A stretch of DNA of 31,181 nt from CANRPC01 sp964456095. GTDB taxonomy: Bacteria > Bacillota_I > Bacilli_A > RFN20 > CAG-449. Location: NCBI GenBank assembly GCA_964456095.1, contig CAYVZF010000011.1, positions 1-31,181 of the forward strand. Direction: 5' to 3'. A program made the position numbers and the translations under genes. The notes under the pieces were generated by a model. The model had not been told where the DNA came from and did no database searches. It saw only the letters and a program-made list of their open reading frames with translations. This document shows, piece by piece, positions 9,236 through 16,860 of this stretch. Every line of letters starts with the position of its first letter. The stretch's first letter is position 1.

Positions 9236-9290
9236 AAAAATCGCAACAACAATCGAGTAAAAATCGTAATTCCAATCGAGTAAAAATCGT
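9236..9290. repeat. 23-bp tandem repeat, about 2.4 copies
   Basis: Units 9236-9258 and 9259-9281 share AAAAATCG at the start and CAATCGAGT at the end, with a variable middle; a third unit begins at 9282. Lies just upstream of the broken ATPase gene. Too few and too short to be a CRISPR array. Confidence 0.8.
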
Positions 9291-9541
9291 TATATGTGAT
9301 CTATTTTGTAATCTTGTTGCTTCTATCTTTGATAATGCTCTTTTTTATGCATTAACAGTATATTCTTTAGTTCTAAAAGAATTATTTTTTCAATAGCATA
9401 TTTTTTGAATAAGTAGAGTTGCTAATATAATATACATAAATATTTTTTTAGATATATTAAAGATATCATTAAAAACATAATTTATCTTAAAAACAAGTAA
9501 GTTTTAATTTGAATGTTTAGGTAACAAATAAAATATTAGTC
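9290..9541. other. noncoding stretch between pseudogene and substrate-binding gene
   Basis: AT-rich with no credible gene on either strand. Probably includes the promoter of the gene at 9577 near its right end, but I cannot point to a clear -35/-10 pair. Confidence 0.3.
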
Positions 9542-9798
9542 ATATAAATATTTTGTAGCTTTAAAAGGAGGCTAAGATGAAATTTAAAATAATTAAATCA
9601 CTTACATTAATGCCTTTATTATCTTGTTTATTACCTTTAACAAGCTGTAATTCCTCTAATACAATAACAATATCAGAAGTAACACATTCTCTATTCTATG
9701 CTCCATTATACATAGCTAATAATAAAGGTTATTTTTTAGAAGAAGGAATCGATGTTAATATTATAACTACTCCAGGCGCGGATAAAGTAATGGCATCT
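9542..9798 (+). repeat. direct repeat, copy 2 (start of the intact gene)
   Basis: Partner of 7574-7830; this copy continues into the complete gene. Confidence 0.9.
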
Positions 9799-10590
9799 TT
9801 AATATCAAAAGATTCTCAAATAGGATTAATGGGACCTGAAGCAACAATTTATGTACATCAAAACGGTCAAAAAGATTATGCAGTCAATTTTGCTCAATTA
9901 ACACAAAAAGATGGTTCATTCCTTTTAGGAAGAGATAAAGTTGATTCTTTTTCTTATGATTTATTAAAAGGAAAAACAATCATTGGAGGTCGTAAAGGTG
10001 GTATGCCTGAAATGACACTTGAATATATTTTGAAGAAAAATGGATTATCAATAACTCAAAATGGTGAAGATGAAAATGCAGATGTTAATATACGAACAGA
10101 TGTATCGTTTGATGCAACTACAGGTGTTTTTGTTTCAGGTGAATCCGATTATTGTACTGCATTTGAACCAGTAGGAACACAAATAGAAAAGCAAAATAAA
10201 GGTCATATTATCGCATCACTTGGCGAACTTCTTAATGAAGAAATACCTTATACTTGTTTTTCATCATTAAAATCATTTTTAGAAAATAATGAAGATAAGT
10301 TAATTAAATTTACTAAAGGAATATTAAAAGGATTAAAATTTGTAAACGAAAATGAAGTACGTGAAATAATACCTTATTTAAGAAAAGATTTCCCTTCTTC
10401 AGATGATGAAGAACTAACAAAAGTAATAATTAACTATAAAAAAATTAATACATGGCCATCATCAATGAATTTTACAGAAGAAAGTTTTAATAAACTTGTA
10501 GATATAGTAAAAGAAGCAAATGAGTTAGATAAAAGCATAACTGTTCCGTATTATGATTTGGTTACAAATCAGATAATAAATAAGTCATAA
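9577..10590 (+). CDS. NMT1/SsuA-like ABC transporter substrate-binding lipoprotein
   Basis: Extracytoplasmic binding protein of the NMT1/THI5/SsuA/TauA type, which delivers small organic ligands (pyrimidine precursors, sulfonates and others) to an ABC importer. Signal peptide with lipobox LTSC (Cys24). The hallmark start of the mature domain follows (ITISEVTHSLFYAPLYIANNKGYF), then IGLMGPEATIY, KGKTIIGGRKGGMPEMTLE and the FVSGESDYCTAFEP segment lining the ligand cleft in this family. A strong AAGGAGG site precedes the ATG. No permease or ATPase gene is near, so the transporter must be elsewhere or the gene is an orphan. The ligand cannot be told from sequence alone. A truncated duplicate lies at 7609. 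Confidence 0.88.
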   Translation: MKFKIIKSLTLMPLLSCLLPLTSCNSSNTITISEVTHSLFYAPLYIANNKGYFLEEGIDVNIITTPGADKVMASLISKDSQIGLMGPEATIYVHQNGQKDYAVNFAQLTQKDGSFLLGRDKVDSFSYDLLKGKTIIGGRKGGMPEMTLEYILKKNGLSITQNGEDENADVNIRTDVSFDATTGVFVSGESDYCTAFEPVGTQIEKQNKGHIIASLGELLNEEIPYTCFSSLKSFLENNEDKLIKFTKGILKGLKFVNENEVREIIPYLRKDFPSSDDEELTKVIINYKKINTWPSSMNFTEESFNKLVDIVKEANELDKSITVPYYDLVTNQIINKS

Positions 10591-10604
10591 AACTATTATT
10601 TATT
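10575..10604. terminator. possible AT-only hairpin between convergent genes
   Basis: 9-bp stem AATAAATAA (10575-10583) / TTATTTATT (10596-10604) at the meeting point of two genes. Weak because it has almost no G-C pairs. Confidence 0.3.
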
Positions 10605-11444
10605 TAATACTTTAACATTACATTTTGATTCATATTTACTATCACTTGTAATTATTAATTCTCCTAAAGAATCCACTTCAATGCTGCCTTCTTTAGGATT
10701 TTTTATTGATAATACTCTTCCTTTTATTTTTGCTTGAACTTTTGAATATTCAAATGATAAATCAGTATCGATCATTTCACAATCAATTAATACTAAGTTA
10801 TTACAATAACAAAGTGGTTGAGTTCCTATTATTTTACAATTAATAAAAGTTAAATTATTTGAATACCAGCCTAAGTATTCTCCTTTAATAATAGAGTTTT
10901 TTACAACAACATTTTCAGCATGCCAAAATGCATCTTTAGTATCCAAATTACTATTTTCAATTTCTAAATTATTTACATATTGAAATGAATACTTTCCTTT
11001 AAAAACAACATTTTTTAATTTAATATTTTCACTATCAAAAAATGCATACTCACTTTTAATAGAGGTATTATTAATTTCAATATCATTTGATTTCCATGCT
11101 ACTTCAGGTGAATCTATATTTGAATTATCTATAATAACATTATTACATTCTCTTATAACCTTTATTCCATTAAGTATTGAGTTATTAATATGCATATTAT
11201 TTGAATACCATATTGCAGCACGACATAAAGATGTCATTTCTGAATTATTAATTCTAACACTTCTTGAGTGCCATAAAGGATATCTTAAATCAAAATAGCA
11301 ATTATCTATAATTAGATTATTTGTTTCTTTTAATGCAGATTCACCATCTTCAATACCTTTAAAAGAACAATTTATTAAATGTGTATTATTTATTCCATAT
11401 AAATCTCTTTCATTTGGAAATATTTTATTGTTAATAATATTCAT
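10596..11444 (-). CDS. DUF3737 family protein (right-handed beta-helix)
   Basis: 282-aa cytoplasmic protein of the DUF3737 family, function unknown. No signal peptide or membrane segment. The sequence is made of short parallel-strand turns of about 20 residues with Asn ladders (NNLIIDNCYF, NNMHINNSIL, NNVIIDNSNI, NDIEINNTSI), typical of a pectate-lyase-like beta-helix. Conserved family pieces include SALKETNNL, YPLWHS, CRAAIWYS, and the paired DAFWHAENV / YLGWYSNNL. The start has AGGTGA 6-7 nt upstream. It is divergent from the redox operon at 11577, and its stop lies only 5 nt from that of the substrate-binding gene. The family call is confident; no biochemical role can be given. Confidence 0.88.
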   Translation of the reverse strand: MNIINNKIFPNERDLYGINNTHLINCSFKGIEDGESALKETNNLIIDNCYFDLRYPLWHSRSVRINNSEMTSLCRAAIWYSNNMHINNSILNGIKVIRECNNVIIDNSNIDSPEVAWKSNDIEINNTSIKSEYAFFDSENIKLKNVVFKGKYSFQYVNNLEIENSNLDTKDAFWHAENVVVKNSIIKGEYLGWYSNNLTFINCKIIGTQPLCYCNNLVLIDCEMIDTDLSFEYSKVQAKIKGRVLSIKNPKEGSIEVDSLGELIITSDSKYESKCNVKVLNK

Positions 11445-11526
11445 TCAAATCACCTCAACTAGAATACTTAATATATTTTATGTAAAAAATACATATTATT
11501 TATTTTATCATAGATTAAGTTTTAAG

Positions 11527-11556
11527 TTGAATAATTAATTAGATTTTAAGTATAAT
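11527..11556 (+). promoter_or_regulatory. promoter of the redox operon
   Basis: TTGAAT (11527-11532), 18-nt spacer, TATAAT (11551-11556), then AAGGAG (11564-11569) 7 nt before the ATG at 11577. Predicts a very short leader. Confidence 0.7.
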
Positions 11557-11576
11557 ACTACTTAAGGAGATTTACT

Positions 11577-12392
11577 ATGAAGAATAAATGTGAAACAAAT
11601 AGAATACAACAAATTTATTCAATATTAATTTGTATTACAATAATACTAGTAGGTGCAGCATTTATTTATCATATTTTAAATATTTATTACACCGGTGTAA
11701 ATAATTTACAACCTATATATACAAAAGAAATAGTTATCTCTCACTTAAAACAAATGATAATTCCAATGATTGTATTAATTATTTTAATTATTGAGGGGCA
11801 TATTTTATCAAACATCTATAAAAATAATTCTAAAACAAAATTCAAATTTTCTAATTATGAATTATACAAAAAAATAAGTAAAAATATGACATTTTGTTTA
11901 GATAATATCGATAATGATGATAAATCAAACGAAGCTAAATCGGTGTACTTAGAGTTAAAAAAGCTTAATAAAACTAAATTAATCTTTATTATAGTTGTTT
12001 CAATAATTTGTTTAGCCTCTTCTATATATGATTTTATCTATTTGTTTACTAAATTAAATGTTAATAATTCAAATCCAAACCAAGAAATAGTTTCAATGGG
12101 AATTTCATTTATTCCTTTTATTGTTTTTTCATTTATATCTTTAATTTATTACGTATTAGTAGAAGAAAAATTAGCAAAAAAACAAATTGTATGCATTAGA
12201 AAATTAAAAAAACTTAATGCATTAACTAAAATAGAAAATAAGAAAAATACAAATGATAATATTATTTTTAAAAGAATATTTGTATTTACAATATCAATAT
12301 TATTTATCATTGTTGGTATTTTAGATGGCAATTTAGCTACAGTATTAAAAAAAGCAATTACAATTTGTTCAGAATGTATAGGACTTGGATAG
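11577..12392 (+). CDS. five-TM membrane protein with CD1871A-like CXXC tail
   Basis: 271-aa membrane protein. Segments at about 13-35, 60-78, 134-157, 171-194 and 232-249, with basic loops between the second and third and between the fourth and fifth. The last 40 residues (a hydrophobic helix, then LKKAITICSECIGLG) match, from memory, the small CD1871A family of CXXC-motif proteins, usually about 45 aa on their own and found beside 4Fe-4S membrane proteins. Here that module seems fused to an N-terminal four-TM region I do not recognise. The CSEC pair (264, 267) sits just after the last helix and could relay electrons. First gene of the operon; 1 nt separates its stop from the next start. Function inferred from neighbours. 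Confidence 0.75.
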   Translation: MKNKCETNRIQQIYSILICITIILVGAAFIYHILNIYYTGVNNLQPIYTKEIVISHLKQMIIPMIVLIILIIEGHILSNIYKNNSKTKFKFSNYELYKKISKNMTFCLDNIDNDDKSNEAKSVYLELKKLNKTKLIFIIVVSIICLASSIYDFIYLFTKLNVNNSNPNQEIVSMGISFIPFIVFSFISLIYYVLVEEKLAKKQIVCIRKLKKLNALTKIENKKNTNDNIIFKRIFVFTISILFIIVGILDGNLATVLKKAITICSECIGLG

Positions 12393-12393
12393 T

Positions 12394-13323
12394 ATGAAAA
12401 AAGAAAGAAAATTTATTAATTGGTTAAAAAAAATAAAGCCAAGCAAAAGAAGATTAATACAACTTTACTCAGCATTACTTTATAATGCAAATATAAAGGG
12501 ATATATTTCAGGAAGAATTTTTCAAGGAGACACAAAAGCATTATGTGTTCCAGGATTAAATTGTTATTCATGTCCAGGTGCAATTGGAGCGTGCCCATTA
12601 GGCTCACTACAAAATGGATTATCCGATGCTAATCACAGTTTCCCATATTATGTTATTGGAATAATAATGTTATATGGATTAATATTTGGAAGAACTATAT
12701 GTGGATTCTTATGCCCGATGGGATTATTACAAGAACTATTATATAAAATAAAAACACCAAAGATTAATAAAAGTAATATAACAAGAGTATTATCCTATTT
12801 CAAATACATTTTACTTGTTACACTTGTAATTATTGTTCCTGTTTTATATGGATTTCAATCAATAGTAATTCCAGGATTTTGTAAATATGTTTGTCCTGCT
12901 GGAATTGTTGAAGGTGCATTTGGACTTCTTTCAAATCCTAACAACGAAACATTTTTCCAAATGCTTGGAAGTCTATTTACTTGGAAATTTGCTTTATTAA
13001 TAATTATTACAGTAATGTGTATATTTATGTTTAGATTCTTCTGTAGATTCTTATGTCCACTTGGAGCAATTTATGGTTTCTTTAATAGTTTTTCGTTTTT
13101 AGGAATAACTGTTAATAATGACAAGTGTACTAGCTGCGGGCTTTGCACATCTGTATGTAAAATGGATGTTAAAAAAGTTGGTGACCACGAATGTATTAAC
13201 TGTGGCTTATGCATTTCTGTATGTAAAACTAACGCTATTAGCTGGAAGGGAAAAAATATTATTTTACATAAAAACCAAATCGATGAAAGCAATATAAATC
13301 AAATATCTGATTCAAAAAAATAA
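12394..13323 (+). CDS. polytopic 4Fe-4S membrane protein, NapH/CcoG-like
   Basis: 309-aa integral membrane iron-sulfur protein of the NapH/NosR/CcoG-like group, members of which move electrons across or into the membrane. The ATG at 12394 is chosen over a TTG at 12385 because AGGA lies about 10 nt before it. Cys groups in order: C51/C57/C60/C67; CGFLCP (103-107); CKYVCP (163-167); CRFLCP (217-221). Two ferredoxin clusters follow: C245-x2-C248-x2-C251-x3-C255 and C267-x2-C270-x2-C273-x3-C277. About four membrane segments lie between 84 and 216. Neighbours are a CXXC-tail membrane protein and a TlpA-like thioredoxin, so it probably supplies reducing power to extracytoplasmic thiols. The electron donor is unknown. 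Confidence 0.9.
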   Translation: MKKERKFINWLKKIKPSKRRLIQLYSALLYNANIKGYISGRIFQGDTKALCVPGLNCYSCPGAIGACPLGSLQNGLSDANHSFPYYVIGIIMLYGLIFGRTICGFLCPMGLLQELLYKIKTPKINKSNITRVLSYFKYILLVTLVIIVPVLYGFQSIVIPGFCKYVCPAGIVEGAFGLLSNPNNETFFQMLGSLFTWKFALLIIITVMCIFMFRFFCRFLCPLGAIYGFFNSFSFLGITVNNDKCTSCGLCTSVCKMDVKKVGDHECINCGLCISVCKTNAISWKGKNIILHKNQIDESNINQISDSKK

Positions 13324-13340
13324 AATTGAGGTGATACAAA

Positions 13341-13916
13341 ATGGAATATAATAATTTAAATAAAAAAAATAAGACTTTTAATAAAATTATTATTTTTGCA
13401 AGCTCTTTATTATTAATAGTTGTATTAGTTTATGCTAATTTCTTTGTATCATCACCACAAGTATCTGATTCAAGCAATGAAATTGGTGAAAAATGTGAAG
13501 ATAGAAATTTAAAACTTTATGGTAAAAATGATTATTTCTCATTAGAAGCAAATAAAGATAAAATTATAATTATTAATTTCTGGGCCACTTACTGCGGACC
13601 ATGTGTTACTGAAATACCATATTTTAACGAAATTAAAAATAATTATTTTAATGATGTTTATGTAGTAGCAATTCATCATTCAGGAATTACAGAAGATGTT
13701 TCTAGATTTATTTATAAAAAATATTGGGATGAATACACGATAGATTTTGCTCAAGATGAAAAAAATGAAAATGAAATTGATTATTATACTTCATTAGGTG
13801 GAAAAGGAACATTACCAATGACTGTGATAATTAATAAGCAAGGAATAATAACAAATAAATATTTATCATCAGTAAATTATGAAATACTTCAAAATGAAGT
13901 AGAAAAATTATTATAA
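13341..13916 (+). CDS. membrane-anchored TlpA/ResA-like thioredoxin
   Basis: 191-aa thiol-disulfide oxidoreductase of the TlpA/ResA type, anchored by an N-terminal helix (about 15-36) with the thioredoxin fold outside. Active site NFWATYCGPC with C85 and C88, then a cis-Pro loop (GTLPMTVI) and a conserved IINKQGII strand. Cys52 lies outside the active site. CGPC is the usual reducing pair. A GAGGTGA site precedes the ATG and the gap to the Fe-S gene is 17 nt, so they are co-transcribed. It is the last gene before a strong terminator. Likely partners are the upstream Fe-S and CXXC-tail proteins as electron source, since no CcdA/DsbD homologue is present in the window; that link is inference. 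Confidence 0.92.
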   Translation: MEYNNLNKKNKTFNKIIIFASSLLLIVVLVYANFFVSSPQVSDSSNEIGEKCEDRNLKLYGKNDYFSLEANKDKIIIINFWATYCGPCVTEIPYFNEIKNNYFNDVYVVAIHHSGITEDVSRFIYKKYWDEYTIDFAQDEKNENEIDYYTSLGGKGTLPMTVIINKQGIITNKYLSSVNYEILQNEVEKLL

Positions 13917-13919
13917 AAG

Positions 13920-13962
13920 AAAAAACCATACTAACAAGCACTTTGCTAAGGTATGGTTTTTT
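13920..13962. terminator. strong bidirectional terminator between redox gene clusters
   Basis: 12-bp outer stem A6CCATAC (13920-13931) / GTATGGT6 (13951-13962), with an inner AGCA/TGCT pairing. U-tracts are present in both directions, serving the thioredoxin operon and the convergent lipoprotein operon. Confidence 0.93.
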
Positions 13963-14003
13963 TATTTTCTTTAAACTGTCTTAATACAATAGTTTATTTA
14001 TTA

Positions 14004-14816
14004 TTACTTTACTTCACTAATTGAAACAGGAATTGCAATTGGATATATTCTTTCTCCTATTGCTTTAATAGAAAATATATATGTTTCATCATTAGAATCA
14101 ACATTTAATTCATGAGCAAAGTTTCCATTTAATCCACCAGTAGTAATGACACTAATAGGTTCACTTGGTATATTTAATAAATCATTACCATAATAATTTA
14201 ATTCAGTAGTAACACCACTTGAATCATATGCCCATGCTTCAATTATATATTTTCCAGCAGAAGGTGCTTTAAAACCAAAATATACTTCTTCATCTTCACT
14301 AGTAATATTAAAATTATAAACATTATTTGAAACAATATATGGTCCTTTTGTAGTATCATTAACATCATAATCATTTGTACCATCTCCATTAATGAATGAA
14401 CTTAATTCCGCTAATGAAATAATAATATCATTATTTTCATTACTTGTTTTATATTTGTTTGCGTTATAAGTATATCCTTCAGGAATATTTCCTAAATGAA
14501 CAGAATATTCAGCGTTTACATCATCACTTTCAATTTTCGTTTTCGCATAACCGTTTTCATCAAATTTAATAGGTAAATAGCACATTGAATCAGAACACCA
14601 TTGAGCATACATTCCTTCAGAATTACAAATATCCCCATTAGGATATACTACTTGTACTCTATATTCATTATTACCTAATACATCATCAATACTTGAACTT
14701 ATATCATTAGATATAATATCTTCACTAGAAGTATTAACATCACTTGTAGTATTATTATTACATGATACAAATGCAAATAAACTTATTAAAAATAAATATT
14801 TATATACTTTTTTCAT
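14004..14816 (-). CDS. Cys-containing Ig-like lipoprotein beside the TlpA lipoprotein
   Basis: 270-aa lipoprotein. The ATG at 14816 is chosen for its AAGGATG site and signal peptide; lipobox FVSC with Cys19. After a Ser/Asp linker, a CNA-B-like beta domain (about 50-135) contains C64, C74 and C79, the last two as WCSDSMC, and closes with YSVHLGNIPEGYTYN. A second beta domain (about 160-270, FNITSEDEEVYFGF, GKYIIEAWAYD) resembles a carbohydrate- or ligand-binding fold, unassigned. The three Cys outside the lipobox are unusual for an exported Gram-positive protein and could be a thiol substrate of the thioredoxin lipoprotein encoded 16 nt upstream. No catalytic motif was seen; function unknown. 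Confidence 0.8.
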   Translation of the reverse strand: MKKVYKYLFLISLFAFVSCNNNTTSDVNTSSEDIISNDISSSIDDVLGNNEYRVQVVYPNGDICNSEGMYAQWCSDSMCYLPIKFDENGYAKTKIESDDVNAEYSVHLGNIPEGYTYNANKYKTSNENNDIIISLAELSSFINGDGTNDYDVNDTTKGPYIVSNNVYNFNITSEDEEVYFGFKAPSAGKYIIEAWAYDSSGVTTELNYYGNDLLNIPSEPISVITTGGLNGNFAHELNVDSNDETYIFSIKAIGERIYPIAIPVSISEVK

Positions 14817-14832
14817 TTTCTCATCCTTTCTA

Positions 14833-16548
14833 TTAATTATTTGTTCCATAACTTTGGAAATATGAACACATTAATAACCATTCATTATCTCCTAAAGAAA
14901 CAAGTGGATTATATTGTGCAATAGTATCTATTGCTTCATATAATTCTTGATTTACTTTTGATAATTTATATTCACTACTTTTAGAAGCTTCTGCATATCT
15001 TATTATTAAATCATTATAATCTTTGCCATTAACATCATTTAACAATCCTCTTGTAGCTAAATCATATAATGAATAATCAGCCCAAATAGTAGCCTCTAAT
15101 AAATCAACATAAATTATTGATCCATCTAAAGAATCAGCATGATACAAACCATCAACTTCATTATAAATAGGATCAACAAACATATATGCTCCAGAAAGAG
15201 AAGAAGCTCCTTTGAAACAAGATCTAATTATATTAACAGGTTCACTAAGAGAAGATGCATCTTCTATACGAATATTTTTAATATATACCGAATCATCTTG
15301 ATAAGAAATTGATTCGTTTTTGTTATAAATTAATATCAATTGATGTTTACCTGATTTTAAACTAACATATGGACAAATTGTTTTCCATCCATTGCTATCA
15401 CCAGATATTTCACACATTTTAACTCCATCAACATAAACATATAAGCAATCATTATCTTTTTCTGTTAAAGAGTTATAATCAAATAAAAGTGCTTGATTAC
15501 TCTTCATACTAAAATCTGACATAATCATACTATATGATGAATCGATATTATTGTTTGATGGTTTAATTGAATCTCCATCACTTGAAACAACAAATGGCCA
15601 TACATATTTATCATCACTTCCATAGTATGAGAAACTATAACTACCGCTATTGATTGCTTCTTCAATAGATGATGAATCAGGCATTACTTCTGTAGCTTCT
15701 TTCATTTTACTATAAGATGCTAAATAACTTGGTTTATAATCATCTTTTAAAATATCATCAAAAAAATAATTTAAATCAATACTTGATCTAAAGGTCGCGG
15801 TTTGAAATGCAGAACAAATACCATATTTATCAATTATGATGCTTGTTGGATATCCAGATACATTAAATTTTTTAACAAAACCGACAGAATCGATAGTCAT
15901 TTCAAATGTATATCCTTTTTTTGTCTTATAATCGTTAATATTTGCTAAAGTATCAAAAGGATTAATTGCAACAAATTCTATATCATCTTTATTTTCTTCA
16001 TAGAAAGATTGAATAAGTGGGAATTCAGCATCACAATATTGACAATTAATAAACCACATATTAATAAAAATAGCTTTTTTAGTTTTTAATACTTCTGATG
16101 CTTTTATTTTGCTTCCAGTTGAAGTAGTAAAAGAAAAATCATATAAATTTGAGCCTAATTCATATGTAGTATTAGAAGGTATATCATCATCAATTAATGA
16201 TGATATACAATTCACATTAATATCATTTCCTTTAGAAGATGTAATATAACTTCCATCTAAATCAAATCCATCTGCAAGGCCACTTAAAGAAATATTATAT
16301 TCACCATATTTTTCAACTTTAATAGACGCTATACCATTAGAATCAGTTATTCCTGAAGCAACAAGATTATTATTACTATAAAGTTCAACATTTATATTAT
16401 TTAAAATATAATCATCAAATGCTGTAACTTTAATATTATATGAATTATCACCACTAGAACCACATGAACTAAGAGATGTAATAAATGGTATGCATAATAA
16501 TCCACAGATTAAGAAAGATAATTTTTTTAATTTAAATTCTTTTTTCAT
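14833..16548 (-). CDS. multidomain lipoprotein with TlpA-like thioredoxin domain
   Basis: 571-aa lipoprotein. Signal peptide with lipobox LSSC (Cys29). An Ig/CNA-B-like domain (about 36-115) closes with YNISLSGLADGFDLD, similar to the closing segment in the next gene's product. A TlpA/AhpC-type thioredoxin domain (about 130-270) has INMWFINCQYC (C169, C172) and cis-Pro GYPTS (P234). The rest (about 280-571) holds a beta-sandwich-like part (LKSGKHQLILIYN) and a helical end I cannot assign. The start has AGGAGA upstream and a TTGATT/TAAATT promoter. The CQYC pair suggests a redox potential different from the CGPC protein across the terminator. It is probably an extracellular oxidoreductase acting on surface proteins; substrate unknown. 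Confidence 0.88.
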   Translation of the reverse strand: MKKEFKLKKLSFLICGLLCIPFITSLSSCGSSGDNSYNIKVTAFDDYILNNINVELYSNNNLVASGITDSNGIASIKVEKYGEYNISLSGLADGFDLDGSYITSSKGNDINVNCISSLIDDDIPSNTTYELGSNLYDFSFTTSTGSKIKASEVLKTKKAIFINMWFINCQYCDAEFPLIQSFYEENKDDIEFVAINPFDTLANINDYKTKKGYTFEMTIDSVGFVKKFNVSGYPTSIIIDKYGICSAFQTATFRSSIDLNYFFDDILKDDYKPSYLASYSKMKEATEVMPDSSSIEEAINSGSYSFSYYGSDDKYVWPFVVSSDGDSIKPSNNNIDSSYSMIMSDFSMKSNQALLFDYNSLTEKDNDCLYVYVDGVKMCEISGDSNGWKTICPYVSLKSGKHQLILIYNKNESISYQDDSVYIKNIRIEDASSLSEPVNIIRSCFKGASSLSGAYMFVDPIYNEVDGLYHADSLDGSIIYVDLLEATIWADYSLYDLATRGLLNDVNGKDYNDLIIRYAEASKSSEYKLSKVNQELYEAIDTIAQYNPLVSLGDNEWLLMCSYFQSYGTNN

Positions 16549-16598
16549 ACAACTTTCTCCTCGTAAATAAGTAATTTCTAAAAATGAAATACTTTTTT

Positions 16599-16627
16599 AA
16601 TTTATCATACGAAGTAATAAAAATCAA
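16599..16627 (-). promoter_or_regulatory. promoter of the TlpA lipoprotein operon
   Basis: On the minus strand TTGATT (16622-16627), 17-nt spacer, TAAATT (16599-16604), about 50 nt before the start codon at 16548. Confidence 0.55.
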
Positions 16628-16719
16628 TTTAATTGACCTAATAATATTTATAATATTATTCGCATTTTTTCATTACTTTCTATATTGACACGAATATTTA
16701 AATAGTCGGGAATATCCCG

Positions 16720-16748
16720 TTGACTTTTAAGGCTTAATATTTTAAAAT
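16720..16748 (+). promoter_or_regulatory. candidate promoter of a short antisense RNA
   Basis: TTGACT (16720-16725), 17-nt spacer, TAAAAT (16743-16748) on the plus strand, pointing at the terminator hairpin ending at 16798. Confidence 0.5.
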
Positions 16749-16754
16749 AATTGT

Positions 16755-16798
16755 GTTAGGTTGATAGGGCTGATTATTTATCAGTTCTATCTTTTTTT
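16755..16798 (+). ncRNA. candidate short antisense RNA
   Basis: A transcript from the promoter at 16720-16748 would start near 16755 and end at a hairpin with a seven-T run, giving about 44 nt. Its 3' half is complementary to the last codons of the small ORF at 16774-16860 on the other strand, so it could act as the antitoxin of a type I pair. No expression evidence; the RNA is short and mostly hairpin. Confidence 0.35.
16763..16798 (+). terminator. terminator hairpin followed by seven T
   Basis: Arms GATAGGGCTGAT (16763-16774) and ATCAGTTCTATC (16780-16791), pairing with G-T wobbles, loop TATTT, then T7. No long plus-strand gene ends here, which is why a small RNA is proposed. Confidence 0.7.
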
Positions 16799-16860
16799 AT
16801 TTCTTTAAAAATTATATAGATGATATATAATTCTATTAAAGCAATTAATCCTTCTAACAT
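16774..16860 (-). CDS. small hydrophobic peptide, type I toxin-like
   Basis: 28-aa peptide: start MLEGLIALIELYIIYIIF, one hydrophobic membrane helix (about 4-18), then a charged tail rich in Lys/Asp/Arg (KEIKKDRTDK). This is the build of Fst/TxpA/Ldr-like type I toxins and other small membrane peptides, though I cannot assign it to a family. Its ATG overlaps the last codons of the small ORF at 16854-16925 and has no good ribosome binding site of its own, so translation would be coupled, as with hok and its leader mok. A possible antisense RNA covers its 3' end. Confidence 0.45.
   Translation of the reverse strand: MLEGLIALIELYIIYIIFKEIKKDRTDK

Noticed and set aside
9236..9290. CRISPR array
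   Set aside because: Only about 2.4 units of 23 bp, repeats contiguous without unique spacers of normal length, no cas genes.
12385..12393. TTG start for the Fe-S protein gene at 12385
   Set aside because: The AGGA site would be only 2 nt away; the ATG at 12394 has proper spacing and a family-like N-terminus.
16701..16725. CGGGAATATCCCG as a terminator
   Set aside because: The stem is only 5 bp with a 3-nt loop and no T-run follows on either strand; it may be a protein site but nothing supports that.
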